A stretch of 64,000 nt of DNA. It comes from Daphnia carinata. Its lineage: Eukaryota; Arthropoda; Branchiopoda; Diplostraca; Daphniidae. The stretch lies in contig NC_081338.1 of the NCBI RefSeq assembly GCF_022539665.2, positions 4,091,679 to 4,155,678 on the forward strand. Reading direction: 5' to 3'. Below are positions 21,172-33,517 of the stretch, piece after piece. The notes under the pieces are model-generated. The model worked only from the letters and a program-made list of their open reading frames with translations. It did no database searches and was not told where the DNA came from. Made by a program: the position numbers and the translations under genes. Position 1 is the first letter of the stretch. Every line of letters begins with the position of its first letter.

Positions 21172-22355
21172 TTAAACAGCATAAGACCTAAAGGCTAACG
21201 GCAATGGAAGGGGAAACGGAAGATCATCGAATTCGATCACGTCCGAATCGGACGGAGAATCCGTTCGAGCTTCAGGTGCTTCAAATGCCTCGGGCAGGAG
21301 GTCCGCATCGTCTGACGTTGCGTAACCCAATCCTTCGTTTGCCTCAGCTTTAGGCGATTCGGCCGCTACTTGGACGACGTCAGCAGCGGGATTAACTTCT
21401 TCGTTGTCTTGGACGACGTTGACTTCCGCCTCTACTTCCGCCGGACTGGGCAGAACGTCAAGGATGGACGTCTCGTTCCACAGATCGATGGGCAGCGATC
21501 GTTTAGCGAAGGCCGGCCTGTATTCAAGCGGAATGCGGTCCCTGTAGGCGGCGTGCGGGGTCACTTTGTAAGCGACGTTGTTCCTGAAAAGAAGAGGAAC
21601 AGGGGCCGGAGAAGCTTCCTGCGATGCAACGTAATCTTGCAGGGCTGGAGCTCCGAACGGGGGGACGGCCGGCGATGTGTAGAACGGCCTGACCTGTTCT
21701 CCAACAACTGGAGAAGTGCTAGAAGGGGCCCTAAAAATCAGTGGCTTAGGCAAAGGTGACTGTTGGTAATGAGAAGGTGTCCTGAAAATCAAAGGTTGAG
21801 GAGCAGGCGGGTTGTAACTGGTCGGGGCAGGCGGGTAGTAACTTGACGGGGCAGGTGGGTAGTAACTTGACGGGGCAAGCGGGTAATAGGATTGCGGGGC
21901 AGCGGGGCGGTAAGTCAACCGGGTAGGATTATAATCGGAGTCTTCGTAAGTCACGTCGGCGTTGTATCCGTTATGATCAGCCCGGTAGGTAACGATTTGC
22001 GTACGGCCGTCAGGTAGAGCGACGCGATACGATCCCGACGTGACACGACCGTCGCTCCGTTGCCGATGGCCGTGCTGATTGTCACCGTCGTTGACGTCAT
22101 ACTCGAACTCGTAAGGCGTGGACTCTCTCAGCGAGTGCTAACCCAAATGTATAAACGTTTGAAAAAATGCTGAAAATCATTCAATAAGGGGTTTGTACTT
22201 ACGTAGTTAGGACGATAACGACCGTAAGCCAAAGTGGAAGCTATCAGAGCCGCAAAGATCACCAGCTGTTTTAAGGAATTTTTGAAAAAAAACATTAATG
22301 AAGTTTGTTAAAATGGAATTGCGATGTTATGGAAATGAGAAATTACTTGATTCAT
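21172..22355 (-). CDS. RR cuticle protein with Pro-Tyr repeats, 345 aa
   Basis: Secreted chitin-binding cuticle protein. Minus-strand exons are 22355-22347 (Met-Asn-Gln), 22265-22203 and 22137-21172, all phase 0. Residues 1-17 (MNQLVIFAALIASTLAY) form the signal peptide. The RR domain lies at about 32-90, with core SGSYRVALPDGRTQIVTY and NGYNADV. A tail follows with tandem SYYPPAP units (about residues 105-130) and a more acidic C-terminal third rich in Glu, Asp, Ala and Val. Such a bipartite tail suggests a matrix cross-linking part and a soluble acidic part; that is inference. Confidence 0.92.
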
Positions 22356-22444
22356 TTTTTTTTCCGTTGAAATTTAAATAAATAAATAGTGAATTAAATG
22401 TAATTTGTTTTTGGGGAAGTCACTTTGATCTGTGAGAGTCGGAA

Positions 22445-22487
22445 GGTACTGATGAATATCAAGTGGTATGACCGTCGGCTTATATAC
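22445..22487 (-). promoter_or_regulatory. TATA box and initiator of the third cuticle gene
   Basis: TATATAAG at 22486-22479 and CATCAGTACC at about 22454-22445 on the minus strand. Confidence 0.75.
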
Positions 22488-22489
22488 TT

Positions 22490-23110
22490 CCTTACTACCT
22501 TATAGGCAATCTACGCAAAAAGCAAGAAATCGGAAGAAACGGGGTAAACCGGAACTTGGATTCAACTCTCGCGATTCTTTTCAAAATGTTTTTACCGTTC
22601 CCAATAATAATGAGTTGGGCACTTAGGTACATTAATGAAAAGTGAGAGTTAACAAACGTTATAGGGCCATGTTTTGTTTTCATTACAAGTCGGCCTGGAC
22701 TTTTTCTTTTTTTTTTATGCTAATGAGAAAAGTAGAAACAAAAGTGTTGGTCTGGTAATATAAACAAGACAGGAAATTCATTTCATAATTAATGTTTCTC
22801 TTTTCAATTTTTTGGCCCGACAACCGGATGCAAAAAGCAAATCAGAACTCGCACGCTCGTTTCCCCGATTGTCAACTAAGAAGTCACGTCTCAGTTTTGA
22901 ATTTAAAAAACATTTAGTACCACAACACTTTCCATTACCCCCCGTTTTATTTTTTTTCTTCTTTCTGAAACATTTGTCATTCAATCCCAATGAAATCAAA
23001 CGAAAAGTCTTGTTTTGATTTCATCATATCGTTTCAATTCTTTCAATCCCCACCAAATTTCCCCGCCCAGATCAAATCATTAAAAAAAAAATAAATATAT
23101 ATCGAGTATT
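22490..23110. other. Intergenic, nothing seen
   Basis: No supported gene. The AATAAA of the next gene lies just beyond, at 23124-23119. Confidence 0.5.
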
Positions 23111-23285
23111 AGAAAACATTTATTTTGAGCAAAAAGTATACAAAGCAAAAAAAAAAAATAGGGCAATATAGGAAGATGTGTCAAAACATCGATCAAACGC
23201 TTTTCAAATTAAACGCGTTTAGCTGGCCAGTTTCGTTTGTTAAAAAACACAACAAAAAATTTAGTTAAAACAAATGGTTTGTCTT

Positions 23286-25353
23286 TTAAGCTTTTCGATT
23301 TCTGTAGATCAACGGTGGCGGCAATTTGTAAGCGGGAGTAGTTGAAACTTCGTAACTAGGGCGACCGGCTGATGGACGAGCAGGAGCAGAACGGAAGGCG
23401 GTCCAAGCGTTCCACGCCGGTCCGGATGGTGAAGTTTTCTGTTCGTAAACACGAACGTCCGGCACTTTGTAGACGGGCGGATTGAGGGGCCTGTAAGTGG
23501 TCGGAGCGACGTACAAAGGGACTTCCGGCGTGAGCCGGAATCCAGCCCACGGAGATCGAGTTGCATCGGTAGTAGGGGCTTCGTAAACAGCTGGAACGGG
23601 AGTCACGGTAGTAGTGACGTCATTGATTTCTGGTTTGGGCGTCGTGTACGTTTCCTCGGCTGGAACGTAAACGGAAGGCCGTTCCGTCCATGCGGATGGC
23701 TCGTAAGTAGAGGAAAGCTCCGGGTTAGGATAAACAGCAGGTACGTCGGGAGGAGTTGGTCCCGCTTCGTTCGAATATGTTTGCGTTGATGTTTCGTAAG
23801 ACGGGCGGACGCTGTTGACGGTCGTTGAAGGGACGTACGAAGGTACCACAGGTGGTTGGTATGGAGCCTCTGTAGCTCTGAAAGCTGTCCAGGGAGCAGC
23901 GTAATTCTGATAGGACGGTGTAGTTGATAGTTCAGCTAGAACGGTCGTCACTTCGTAAACTGGCGCAGGAGGCCTATTAAATTTCAAATCAATTTAATTC
24001 AATTCAAATGAGATGTGCAAAGACATTGAGAGAGACCCTTTACCTGTAGGCCGGGGTAGTAACGGCAACTGGATACTCAGTTGTGGCTGGGGCGTTGTAA
24101 GGAGCTTCGTGTGATGAGGCAGTGGACGTTTCTGGAACTGCATACCGCAAGGCTGTCCAGGTTGGACGGGGTGCCGGAGTAGATGATTCGTAAACGGGAG
24201 GGGCTTGGATAGAAGGGCTAGTTGTGTAAGCTTCTCTTGGCTTATACGCCGGGGTAGTTGGTGGTGGCCGGTACGTGGCGGATGGAGTTTCTGGAACTTT
24301 GTAAACTGGCGTGGCAGCCGTTTTGTATTCCGGTGCAGCTGCTGGCCTGTAAACTGGAACAGAGGGCTTAGCCGGAATCTTGTAAGCAGTTGGGGCCTTC
24401 TTCTCCCGATCGGCTGGAACTCGATAAACTTGAACGGTAGGAGCCGCTGGAGCCGGAGGTCTGTACTCCGGTACGGTTACAACAACCGGACGTGAATACG
24501 CTGGAACATTGGCATCTCGATAGACCGGAGCGGATGCAACCGACGCTGTTTTATGCTCTCTGTTGTGGTATTCTGGAACAGCCGCTGGCCTCTTGTACTG
24601 CGGATCGATCGCAGCTTGTTGACCGGCCGCGATGGAAGGCATGGCCGCCTTCGTTTTATAGCCGAGGGCCGCGATCAGATCAGCTTTGTAGGACGGTTTC
24701 TTAGTGGCCGGCTGGTAGGCCGTAAAGGCCGTCCAGGCCGCTTTGTTGCCCTGCCCAGCGTTGGTTTTGTACACAGGGGCAACAGGCGGCCTGTAAGACG
24801 GCGAGGCCGGCTTGAAAAGGGACACCTCGTACTTCACATCGGCCACGTAGCCGTTCTTGTCCGCCCTGAATTGAACGATCTGTGTGCGGCCGTCGGGCAG
24901 CAGCACTCGATACGAACCGGAAGTGACGTAACCGTCGCTCTGCTGCTGATGCCCGTAATTGTTGTAGCCATCATTAACGTCGTACGCAAAGCTATAAGGT
25001 TGAGGGCTCTATTTTTTTTTTTTTTTTAAGATAGAAATGATTAATATTTTTAATTAAATTGAATATTGAAAATCAAAGAACGAGTTTGAATGACTAACGT
25101 AAGGGCGTTCGTAATGATCGGGCCAGGTCTTTCCTGGCGGGTAGATGGCCGGTTGGGCTCGTGTCACTCGTTGAAGCACGGGATAATTAGGATAAGCATT
25201 CCAAAATAGTGCATCTCTTTTCTGTGATCCTAATTGAATTTGAGCCTTGGCCAAACCCAAAAGGACAAGCAGAATCGCAATCTACATATAAAAATTTGAA
25301 ATGAATTTGCATTTTGATCAATTGATCCAATCGTGTACCGGGCCTACCTTCAT
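23286..25353 (-). CDS. Large RR cuticle protein with Pro/Tyr/Thr-rich tail, 613 aa
   Basis: Largest member of the cluster. Minus-strand exons are 25353-25348 (Met-Lys), 25281-25099, 25008-24044 and 23973-23286; phases are 0, 0 and 2. Residues 1-16 (MKIAILLVLLGLAKAQ) are the signal peptide. The chitin-binding domain is at about 67-125, with HQQQSDGYVTSGSYRV and LPDGRTQIVQF. The remaining 480 or so residues are low in complexity and made of repeats such as PVYK, PxYRPP and WTAFR (several copies), split by the last intron inside an Arg codon. The Tyr and Pro spacing is typical of extensible cuticle matrix proteins. AATAAA is at 23124-23119. Confidence 0.9.
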
Positions 25354-25442
25354 TTCCCACCTCCGCAAAAATCCTATTGAAAAATGGAGGGATGTTTGTG
25401 AAACACAACAAAATTTCGAGTTGACTAGAAGACGATAGTTTG

Positions 25443-25480
25443 GAAACTGTTCTTCTTGACCAGCAGCACATCTTATATAC
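25443..25480 (-). promoter_or_regulatory. TATA box and initiator of the fourth cuticle gene
   Basis: TATATAAGA at about 25479-25471 and ACAGTTTC at about 25450-25443 on the minus strand. Confidence 0.7.
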
Positions 25481-25484
25481 TTTC

Positions 25485-27655
25485 ACGCGGTACTGCAGAT
25501 GCGATAGAAAAACGAGGGGGATGTCGCTCCCGATCCGGTTTCCGGGAGCCTCAAGGGTTACACTCAGCACACACACGCAGAGAGAAATTAAAAAGTGAGA
25601 GTTTTGTTTTGTTTTTCTCCTTGCTAGTATTTGTTTTTTTATTATTTCATCCGCCATGTACGTCCAAAGAAACATGCCCAAATTTAAATAACGCCACTCC
25701 ATTTTCGTGAGCGGGTGGCGGCATCCCGCTTTTGCACGCGTTTTTTTTTTCTCTCTCTCCAACATTTTGAAAAGGAGTCGATCTGCCTGCAAACGTCTGT
25801 TTTGCTCTCCTTTCTCCTTTTCGTCTTCATGCATCACGTATAGAAACAACGTGTCTATACGTGGCTGCTGACATAGATGGGCCCACTTTCACCAAAAGAC
25901 TCACCAGCATAAAAAACTGGATCGGTTCTCTATTTCTATTTTTTGTTTTATAAACTAACATTCGGTCAGTTTCATCATATACTTTCCCCTAAAGGTTCAC
26001 GACCCTTTTACAAATCGGGATTTTTTTCACGTTATTTTTTTTTTTTTTACGTTTTGGCCAATGATGCTGGACCTTATTTGCGATAAGATGTGCGGGGCCA
26101 ATGACATGCGCATTCCATTGACCTTAATAGCAATTTGAATCTGTCAAAACGATGTCATCTTGTACAGGTTTCGCTGCCCATCAAATGTAATTGTAGAGGT
26201 AAATGAACATCATTTTCAGATGGATCTCGATGATATCAAAGTCTTTTAATCACGAAATGTATTTGTTTGAAACTTTCACCTGTTCCCCTATGTCATCATC
26301 ATTCAATACCCCCCCCCCCCCAAAAGAAAAAGAAGGCAATTTGAGGTGCACAGAATATACTTTTCCTTTTCTTTATTCATTACCACCTACCGAATAAAAA
26401 AAACAGAATTTCATTCTATATGCGTCAGTATAGCTGATGGCGTGTTTATTGGACTATTTGTTTTGTACCACATTTGATGGTAAAGATATACGTAAAAAAA
26501 AAAATGCGGTCGTGAGTTCAGCTCTCTCCAACCTGTCTATGTAAAGAAATGCTTTAACTAAAAAAAAAAAAAAGCCCGTTTAACTCTTTGAATAATCGTC
26601 CAGTTGAGCGCCTATTCGTTTTGCCGAGTGAGTACATCAGCGGCCTGCAACAATTTTCGTTGACCATCGTCATCAGGTTTCTCCTCAATTAAAAAATCAT
26701 TAAAATGTAGAGCGAGGGACGAGCAACTTGGATTGTGAAAGAACTTGATGTTTTCTTGCGAGCTTTCAAACAGCGGAAAAAAGGGGGGGGGGGCAATTTC
26801 CATCGAAAGATTAGACGCATTATTTTTTTTTTAACAAATGCAACTCGGAAGTGCACATCTATGGGGATCTTTCTTCGTCCATCTGCGAACGAAAGCTTCT
26901 TCATTATTGGAGAGAAAACACTGGCATGAGATGCATTAATATAACATCAATAGCTCCCCGCAATTACATGCTCTCTATATTTAATTAATGCCGCTAATGT
27001 TGTCAAAAAAAACAAGGAAATAAACTCTTACAAATCTTCCTTTTTTTGGGGGGGGATCTAATGATGTGCAATAAGTAAAACAGGTATAAAAGAAAGCGAT
27101 TGTTTTGTTTGTTTTTCCTTTTTTTGTGTACATACATCTCCGAAAATGGTTACAGGTTCGGCAATTTCCCAACTTTTGGAATGAGACTAATGAGTTGCCA
27201 ACTTGCTGATGAAGTGCACAGTTCGGTATAACGGCCAATTGTTGTATACCAAGAAAAGCCGCTAACGAAAACAATAGATGTTGCGTCTATAATACATACT
27301 GTCGCTCGGCAAATGCGTACACACTAGACGAGAGCAATCAGTGCGTCATTTCGAATGTTCTACATATGCAACACAGAAAGGAGCCTATCATTTGCACGTG
27401 ATTCGCGGACTGCGGATCGATTGGTACCGAATGACACATTGCCTCAATCATATATCTCATTTTAAAATCGGCATAATATTTGCTACGTTTGATTTCCTCC
27501 TTTCTATAATATTTTCACGGGATTTATATATTCGTCCTTAAGAAAAAAGATACGGCTGATAACGAACGTACGTGCGATTGATTTCTTTTAATGGGACGAA
27601 CGTGCCCTCCGATCCGCAATGTTTGCCTGTTTCGCATCCCAAATGCTGATGTGGC
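25485..27655. other. Intergenic between divergent cuticle genes
   Basis: The minus-strand gene ending here and the plus-strand gene beyond are transcribed away from this spacer, so it may hold shared control elements. No coding exon is supported. Homopolymer runs (C at 26310, G at 26786 and 27048) are frequent. Confidence 0.5.
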
Positions 27656-27660
27656 AGTTA

Positions 27661-27700
27661 TATATAAAAGAGCGCATTCACGATGGATTGGGGCATCAGC
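27661..27700 (+). promoter_or_regulatory. TATA box and initiator of the fifth cuticle gene
   Basis: TATATAAAAG at about 27661-27670 and GCATCAGCG near 27693, about 30 bases apart, 55 bases before the start codon. Confidence 0.75.
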
Positions 27701-27750
27701 GTCTACTTCCAAATCCACTACGACACACACACACACACACACGAAAAAAA

Positions 27751-28559
27751 ATGAAGGTAATTCTTATTTTATTTTTTTGTGTGTGTTACATATTTTTGAT
27801 ATAGAAAGTCGAACACAATGCACCGCCATTGAACCCAACGACTGATTGATTATGACACTTTACGTGTCACTGCAATAATTCTTCTTTCTCCTATTTTTTT
27901 TTTCCAAACGATACAAAAAAAAATTCAAAACAGGTTTTAATGGTTTCCTGTTTGATGGCCGTCATCGTTCAAATTCAAGCAACTGGATATGAAGCCAAGT
28001 CTTATCCGTCATATCCTTCTGCGGCTTATTATCCTGCGCATTCAGCAGATAAATCACGGCAAGAAGTAAGTGCGGGGCTTTTCGATATTCAAAAGTGTCA
28101 CTTTCTAAATGTCCTGTTTTTTTTTGGGGGGGGGGCTGATTGATGTTTGACTAACGACAGCAAAGCGGGGAGCCTTACTCATTTGGTTATCATATCAAAG
28201 ATGACCCATCTTACAATGTGTTTGGCCAGGATGAGAAGAGCGATGGCAAGAGAGTATCGGGTTCCTATTATGTCCAGTTGCCGGACGGTCGTCATCAGAC
28301 GGTCAATTACAAGGACGACGGTTACGGTTATGTAGCTGACGTCACATACGGAGACGTCAAGTACCCCAGCGCTCCGTCCTACACCAAGTACAAGCGCCAA
28401 GTCAAATATAATGACGATGTCCCTTCCTATCCCAGTACCCTTTTCTATCCAACGACACCTTACTATCGCCCTTCTCCATCCTACCCCGCACGGTACAACG
28501 ACGTTCCTTCCTACCCCGCACAGTACAAAGACGTTCCTTCCTACCCCAAAAATTATTAG
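27751..28559 (+). CDS. RR cuticle protein with SYP repeats, 178 aa
   Basis: The only intact plus-strand member of the cluster. Exons 27751-27756 (Met-Lys), 27934-28065 and 28161-28559 join in phase 0. Residues 1-18 (MKVLMVSCLMAVIVQIQA) are the signal peptide. The RR domain lies at about 50-105, with DGKRVSGSYYVQLPDGRHQ and YKDDGYGYVADV. The C-terminus carries three tandem DVPSYPA-type units. AATAAA follows at 28651-28656. Sequence and exon plan are closest to the 137-aa gene at 12150, which also has the PYSF...DDPSYN start to the domain. Confidence 0.92.
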
Positions 28560-28659
28560 AAAAATGCAAATGAGCACTAAACAATCGAGAGTGAAATGGT
28601 AGTACGTTTTTAGATCTTGGCAATCTGTTTGTTATGTTCAACGATGATACAATAAACAT

Positions 28660-30425
28660 ATAGAAAGAGAAACATGTTGAAGAGGATCGATTGTCCTACA
28701 CCAGCCAAACGCTTACGTCCTGCTAGATTCATGTCAAAGCGGACGAGGCAAAAAAAAAAAACGTTTGGTTGATTCCCTCGTATAATACAATTGCTTGCCC
28801 TAAAAATTGGAGATTGTATATATACAGTATATAGACGAAGAATATAGCAAAACACAATCCGCGTGACAAAACCCCGTGTGGCCGGATGGACGGCATGGCC
28901 GACTCGATATGACACCAAGTGACGCTCTCCCCCACCCCCCGTCTTCTCTTTCTGAATTTCCTTTTAACATATCGAAAGAGGAATAAAACGTCTGACATGA
29001 CTCCAGTATCAAAAAGTCACATCGTTTTGACTTAGTTATTTATCAAAAAGCTCTTTGACTCCCAAAATGATAATCGTGTAAAAAAAAAACAGACGATCGT
29101 TTGACGTGATCGGTGGATGTACGTAACGATTGTCGCTTTGATATATGCAAACGATTGCCCTTTAGTCTAGAAAACAGCACGCCATTTATTCATGACGAGT
29201 ATACATAATACGTAGACTACATTTTTTTTGTTTTGTTTTGTTTTCAAAGTTAAACAATTGAAAATAAAACCTATGCGTCATGTTCTCTTTTGAATAGGGA
29301 TGTGTGTACTTTCCAAAAATGAAACTGTGCACTCTCTCCCACCTCTGTTGAACAACTGTTTCAATTTATTTCCTTGATAAATCTATGGCAGTTTTTTAAA
29401 TGCGGGGCCGAGGGGGGAATCGACAACCACGCCCTTTTCATACGAAAGATCTCGTTACGCACATATATGCAACGCGAATGAAGCGCACGAACCGTTTGAT
29501 GCCAATTTGCCGCGCTCTAAAGGCGTGGCCTCACGCGGGAAATTGACGTTTTTTTTCTAAAACGATTCGACGAATGTCTTGAATGCCCATGATTTTTCGA
29601 ATAGATCGAATGGTTGACCTACATCGATTTTTTCTATTATAAAATAGCGACGTGATGCCGCGCTCTCACCTGTCAATTGAACTTTTCCCTCATCCATTGT
29701 TGTTTTATCATTCAGAAAATGTACCTTCCCCCCCCCCTCATTGTTTTTCTTTCTCCTTCAAAAGTTTAAAATCATTTTATCATTTTTTTTTTTTTTTTAA
29801 CACCACGCCTTTTATTTACGAGGGCCAGTCAACTGGACGGACATTATCAACGTCCACTTGCGCTTCTCTACTAAACCAAGTTTTTACATCGTCAAAAGTT
29901 TGTTCTACGAGGGCGTGTGCCACTTGAACCTCTCCCTCGCTTCGCCCCACACGAAAAATAATCAAAATGTTTTTTTGTTTTTTTTATTTTTCTTATCTAT
30001 TTTTTTTTTCGCTCTTCTGCTATATGCGGATAGTAGCCATTCAGTCTTTCACGCTTGTCTGGCTCTATAATGCCAAAGATTTATATTCTCGCCATCATTA
30101 CCACGTATATATGTACATGAACCTCGACGTTTTCGCCTTATAGAGATGGGCGATCGATATAAACCATCATTCTGTAGTGCATAGACGTGTGTGTGAGTGT
30201 GTGTGTATTGCGGTAATAAGGCTAGAGGTGGATCGCCTCTCGCATCAAGAAGTGGATGGCCCCTACGGGTGGATCGGTCCTTATATCTCTATTACAACGG
30301 AACGTACAGCGAATCAAAAAGAGATTGAACGCACCTGACGCATTTCCCATCAAATCGCCTAGGGTATTTTTGATCGACCTGGTTTGCCCATGTCAATATC
30401 ACAATCATCGGATTTGATGTGTTGT

Positions 30426-30467
<42 letters not shown>

Positions 30468-33400
30468 GAGGGGACGAGGGCGTGGCAGGTTTTTTAAGCC
30501 GAGTTACACGTCATTTACATTCGTCAAATTTAAATATTCGGGTATTTGGAGAGAGGATCAGCGTGTAAAACATTTATACCTGTGTTTGTTCGGCTGTAGG
30601 ATTATTCACGTGATCCGTTAAAATTTATTTAAATGCACAACAAATACTTTCACGATGCCTTTTGATCTTTCTTGAGTTTTTCTTTCTTTCGTTTGAAAGC
30701 TTAAAAGGTCAACTGGAATAGAAATGAAAAGGATGTATAGCCTGTTAGCTGTCTAACATGAACAGTAATACATTCATTTGAAATATTCAAACAATCCCAC
30801 GCCTTCTTCCGTATCAGCCAGCTGTTATTTCCATACGAAGGGGGGGGGGGGATAGAAGGAGACCTTAACTTAAAATGAATATTTCACAATAGAAGTGGGG
30901 GGAGGGATTTTTTAGAACAGTAAAAATCTAATCCATTTGCTTTTGCGCATCGGATTATCATATCGTTTGACATAATATATATCTTTTTTATAAACAGACA
31001 AAAAAAAATACATAAATAAATAATAATAAAATATGGACGAATAAAACTAAACAGGCAATGTTGTTTTGGAGGGAAATTGTCATTGTCGTCTGCTCTTGAT
31101 TTGGGCAGTAGTTTCAAACCTCGTGGTCGTGTGGTAACATCTGGATGGTTCCAAAAATCGGCGCCACCCCTTCTTTTTTTTTTTTTTTTTTTAACAACCG
31201 CAACGTGTCCGGAATGGTTTCTTCGAGCTCAACAAAAAGAAAAGTAAGTCATTTTGATGATATTTTCCTTCTTCTCCCCCTTTTTTTTTAAACCGTTTAA
31301 AAAAGATGTCGGCATCAAAAATTGTGGTTTCAAAATCAAACAACGAAAATGGTCTTTGCCATTTTTTGCTGACTCATTTTCATTGGTGAAAGCTCAAACA
31401 AGATTGTCGTGTTTAAGCATTAAATCTTTTAAAAGAACCTTGTGTTTGTTAAACCTCTAACGTGTCGAGGGATAAGAATCCATCGATTTGTATCTTCGAA
31501 ACAAAATTGCTGATGAAAGGGATGAGAGATATTCGTTAGGCGCCATTTTTTTTTTTGCCGCCCACTTGCGTTTTTCTTCGATCGCCCTAGCAACGACGTG
31601 GCCTTTTGTACGCCAGTAGTTTGTTTTCTCGTATCCAGTTGTCTTCCATTTTAGTTTCCTCATCATTTTCATCGGTGCCCTTTTTATTTTTTTCATTTTC
31701 TTCCTATTTGATTTGATTGCAATTCTTATGCAGCTCCCCTGACGATTGATTCAATTTGCTCCGCCCTGTCGGGTCTTCTTCCTTCCGCACTGGATGCTTG
31801 ATTATTCTTATTATTCCCCCTTCTTAGGTTTTTGTTCCCCCTCCCAAAAACCAGGGCTTTTTCTACATATATCAATATTTTCTCTGCTCCGTTGACGAGA
31901 GTACACAAACAATACGATTAATGCTATTCTTTCTTTTTTTCGTGACTCCAACGTAATGGAGTGCAATACTAAACGGTTTGACTTATTGATCGGCCATTTT
32001 TGCCATATCGTGTCGGAAGACTTGTAGACCTCATTACATTTATGTTTTTTTTTAGAAGGGGGGGGGGGGTTTAATTCGAAGCTTGAAAGAAAGACGATGC
32101 CGATGGCATATCGTATTGTCTACCGTTTGTTGAATGTTTTTTTTTTTTCATTTCTAACTTGAGTTGGAAAGATCCAATTGATTGTTGAAAGCGGCCATTT
32201 TGTTTTTTCTGCACAGCGGTCGGGATGTGGGCTAAACTCGGGTTGATTCACCATCAATTCTCTTTAACCCGATAGCTCGAAAAACATATTCGTTTGCGTA
32301 CTATTGTTTGTTTGTACGTCTTAACTTAACACGTGGCACATTTTTTGAACTGTTCTTCTTTTTTATTTGCTTTAAATTCCCAACATCACCAGGAAGTGAT
32401 TCAAAAAATGCCCACGTGAAAACGTTTCAAATCGAATTCGATTTTGGGGGGAAATTCGAGTTTTGAGATTGTGATTACAAAACGTCACACAAGCTGATGG
32501 ATCGAGCTGGGGGGAATGTTCTTATTATTTCAGTTGGAAATGTTTTTTCTTTTACTTTTCGATGCTACTTGCCATATGGAGTGAAATCTAATATCACCTT
32601 GAGTGGGAGTGGGGGGTTTGGGGGGGTTGGGAATGAGACGGCATGCTGGATAGAAATGTAGACCTAATAAAAACGAAATCACGAATAAATAAAGAATGCG
32701 CCTTCATTAAATTGGATGCCTTGACAATGCAACTTGACGCCCTTCTGTTTCGCAGTCTGAAACCAGTAATTAAACGATGGATTCAAAAACTCGTGAAATC
32801 TAAGATTAATTGTAAGGCGGAGAGCATCCCGTTCAGTTTTCACCTCAACTCGTGCTGCACTTGTTCCATTCTCAAATTAAAATCTCAATTCATTTTCTCG
32901 ATCATTGCGATACATTTTTGTTTTACCTATTTTTTCTTTTACGTTACCTGTTTTGCATACGTGTGTGTAAAATGGCTTTCTCTCGTTAAAAGCCAATTTG
33001 CAAGGCACGACACGTCCTTTTGAAATTAGAAACTTGTTTCTACTAACTTGCATCTCTTGCATTGGCATCTGCTCTCTTACTTGTTAACATTTTCTATTTT
33101 TTCTTTCTATTATCGATTCAAATATTCGCCGACTGTGATGTTTTAGCCATCAGATCATTAGCTCTCACCGTCCGATTCGATTTACGAAATGCCATTAACG
33201 AACCATTCGCAATTTATCTTTTATACCGGACGCTTTGTTAAATCCTGACGTGCATTCACCCCTTGCGGATTTTGCTGTCGCGTTAATGAATTTACGATGG
33301 ATTACGTCTTCATTTATTAAAGGTCACCTTCATCTTTTGCAATATGATACAAAAACATCGATAGAAATTGTGTTTCATCTTCCAACACGCAGTCCTTAAA

Positions 33401-33510
33401 TGAGTATAGAAATTCTTTTCTTGGAAGATGGTCAAACGTTATTTACAAAAAACTGTTCAGCTTTACTTTTTTAAGGGAAAAGAGAGGGGGCATGGAAAGG
33501 GAAAGGTCAT
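28660..33510. other. Gene-free stretch of about 4.8 kb
   Basis: I found no supported exon on either strand. It contains long T and G runs (30430-30473), further G runs (32060) and a run of GT repeats (30187-30210). A TATA-like TATAAAATAG at about 29638 has no gene I can assign to it. Confidence 0.45.
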
Positions 33511-33517
33511 CGATCAT

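Noticed and set aside
24205-25029. Long plus-strand frames opposite the 613-aa cuticle gene
   Set aside because: Shadow frames caused by the repeated Pro/Tyr codons of the real minus-strand gene.
25187-25849. 220-codon minus-strand frame upstream of the 613-aa cuticle gene
   Set aside because: It covers the promoter, exons 1-2 and intron in the wrong frame, and would conflict with the clear signal-peptide exon.
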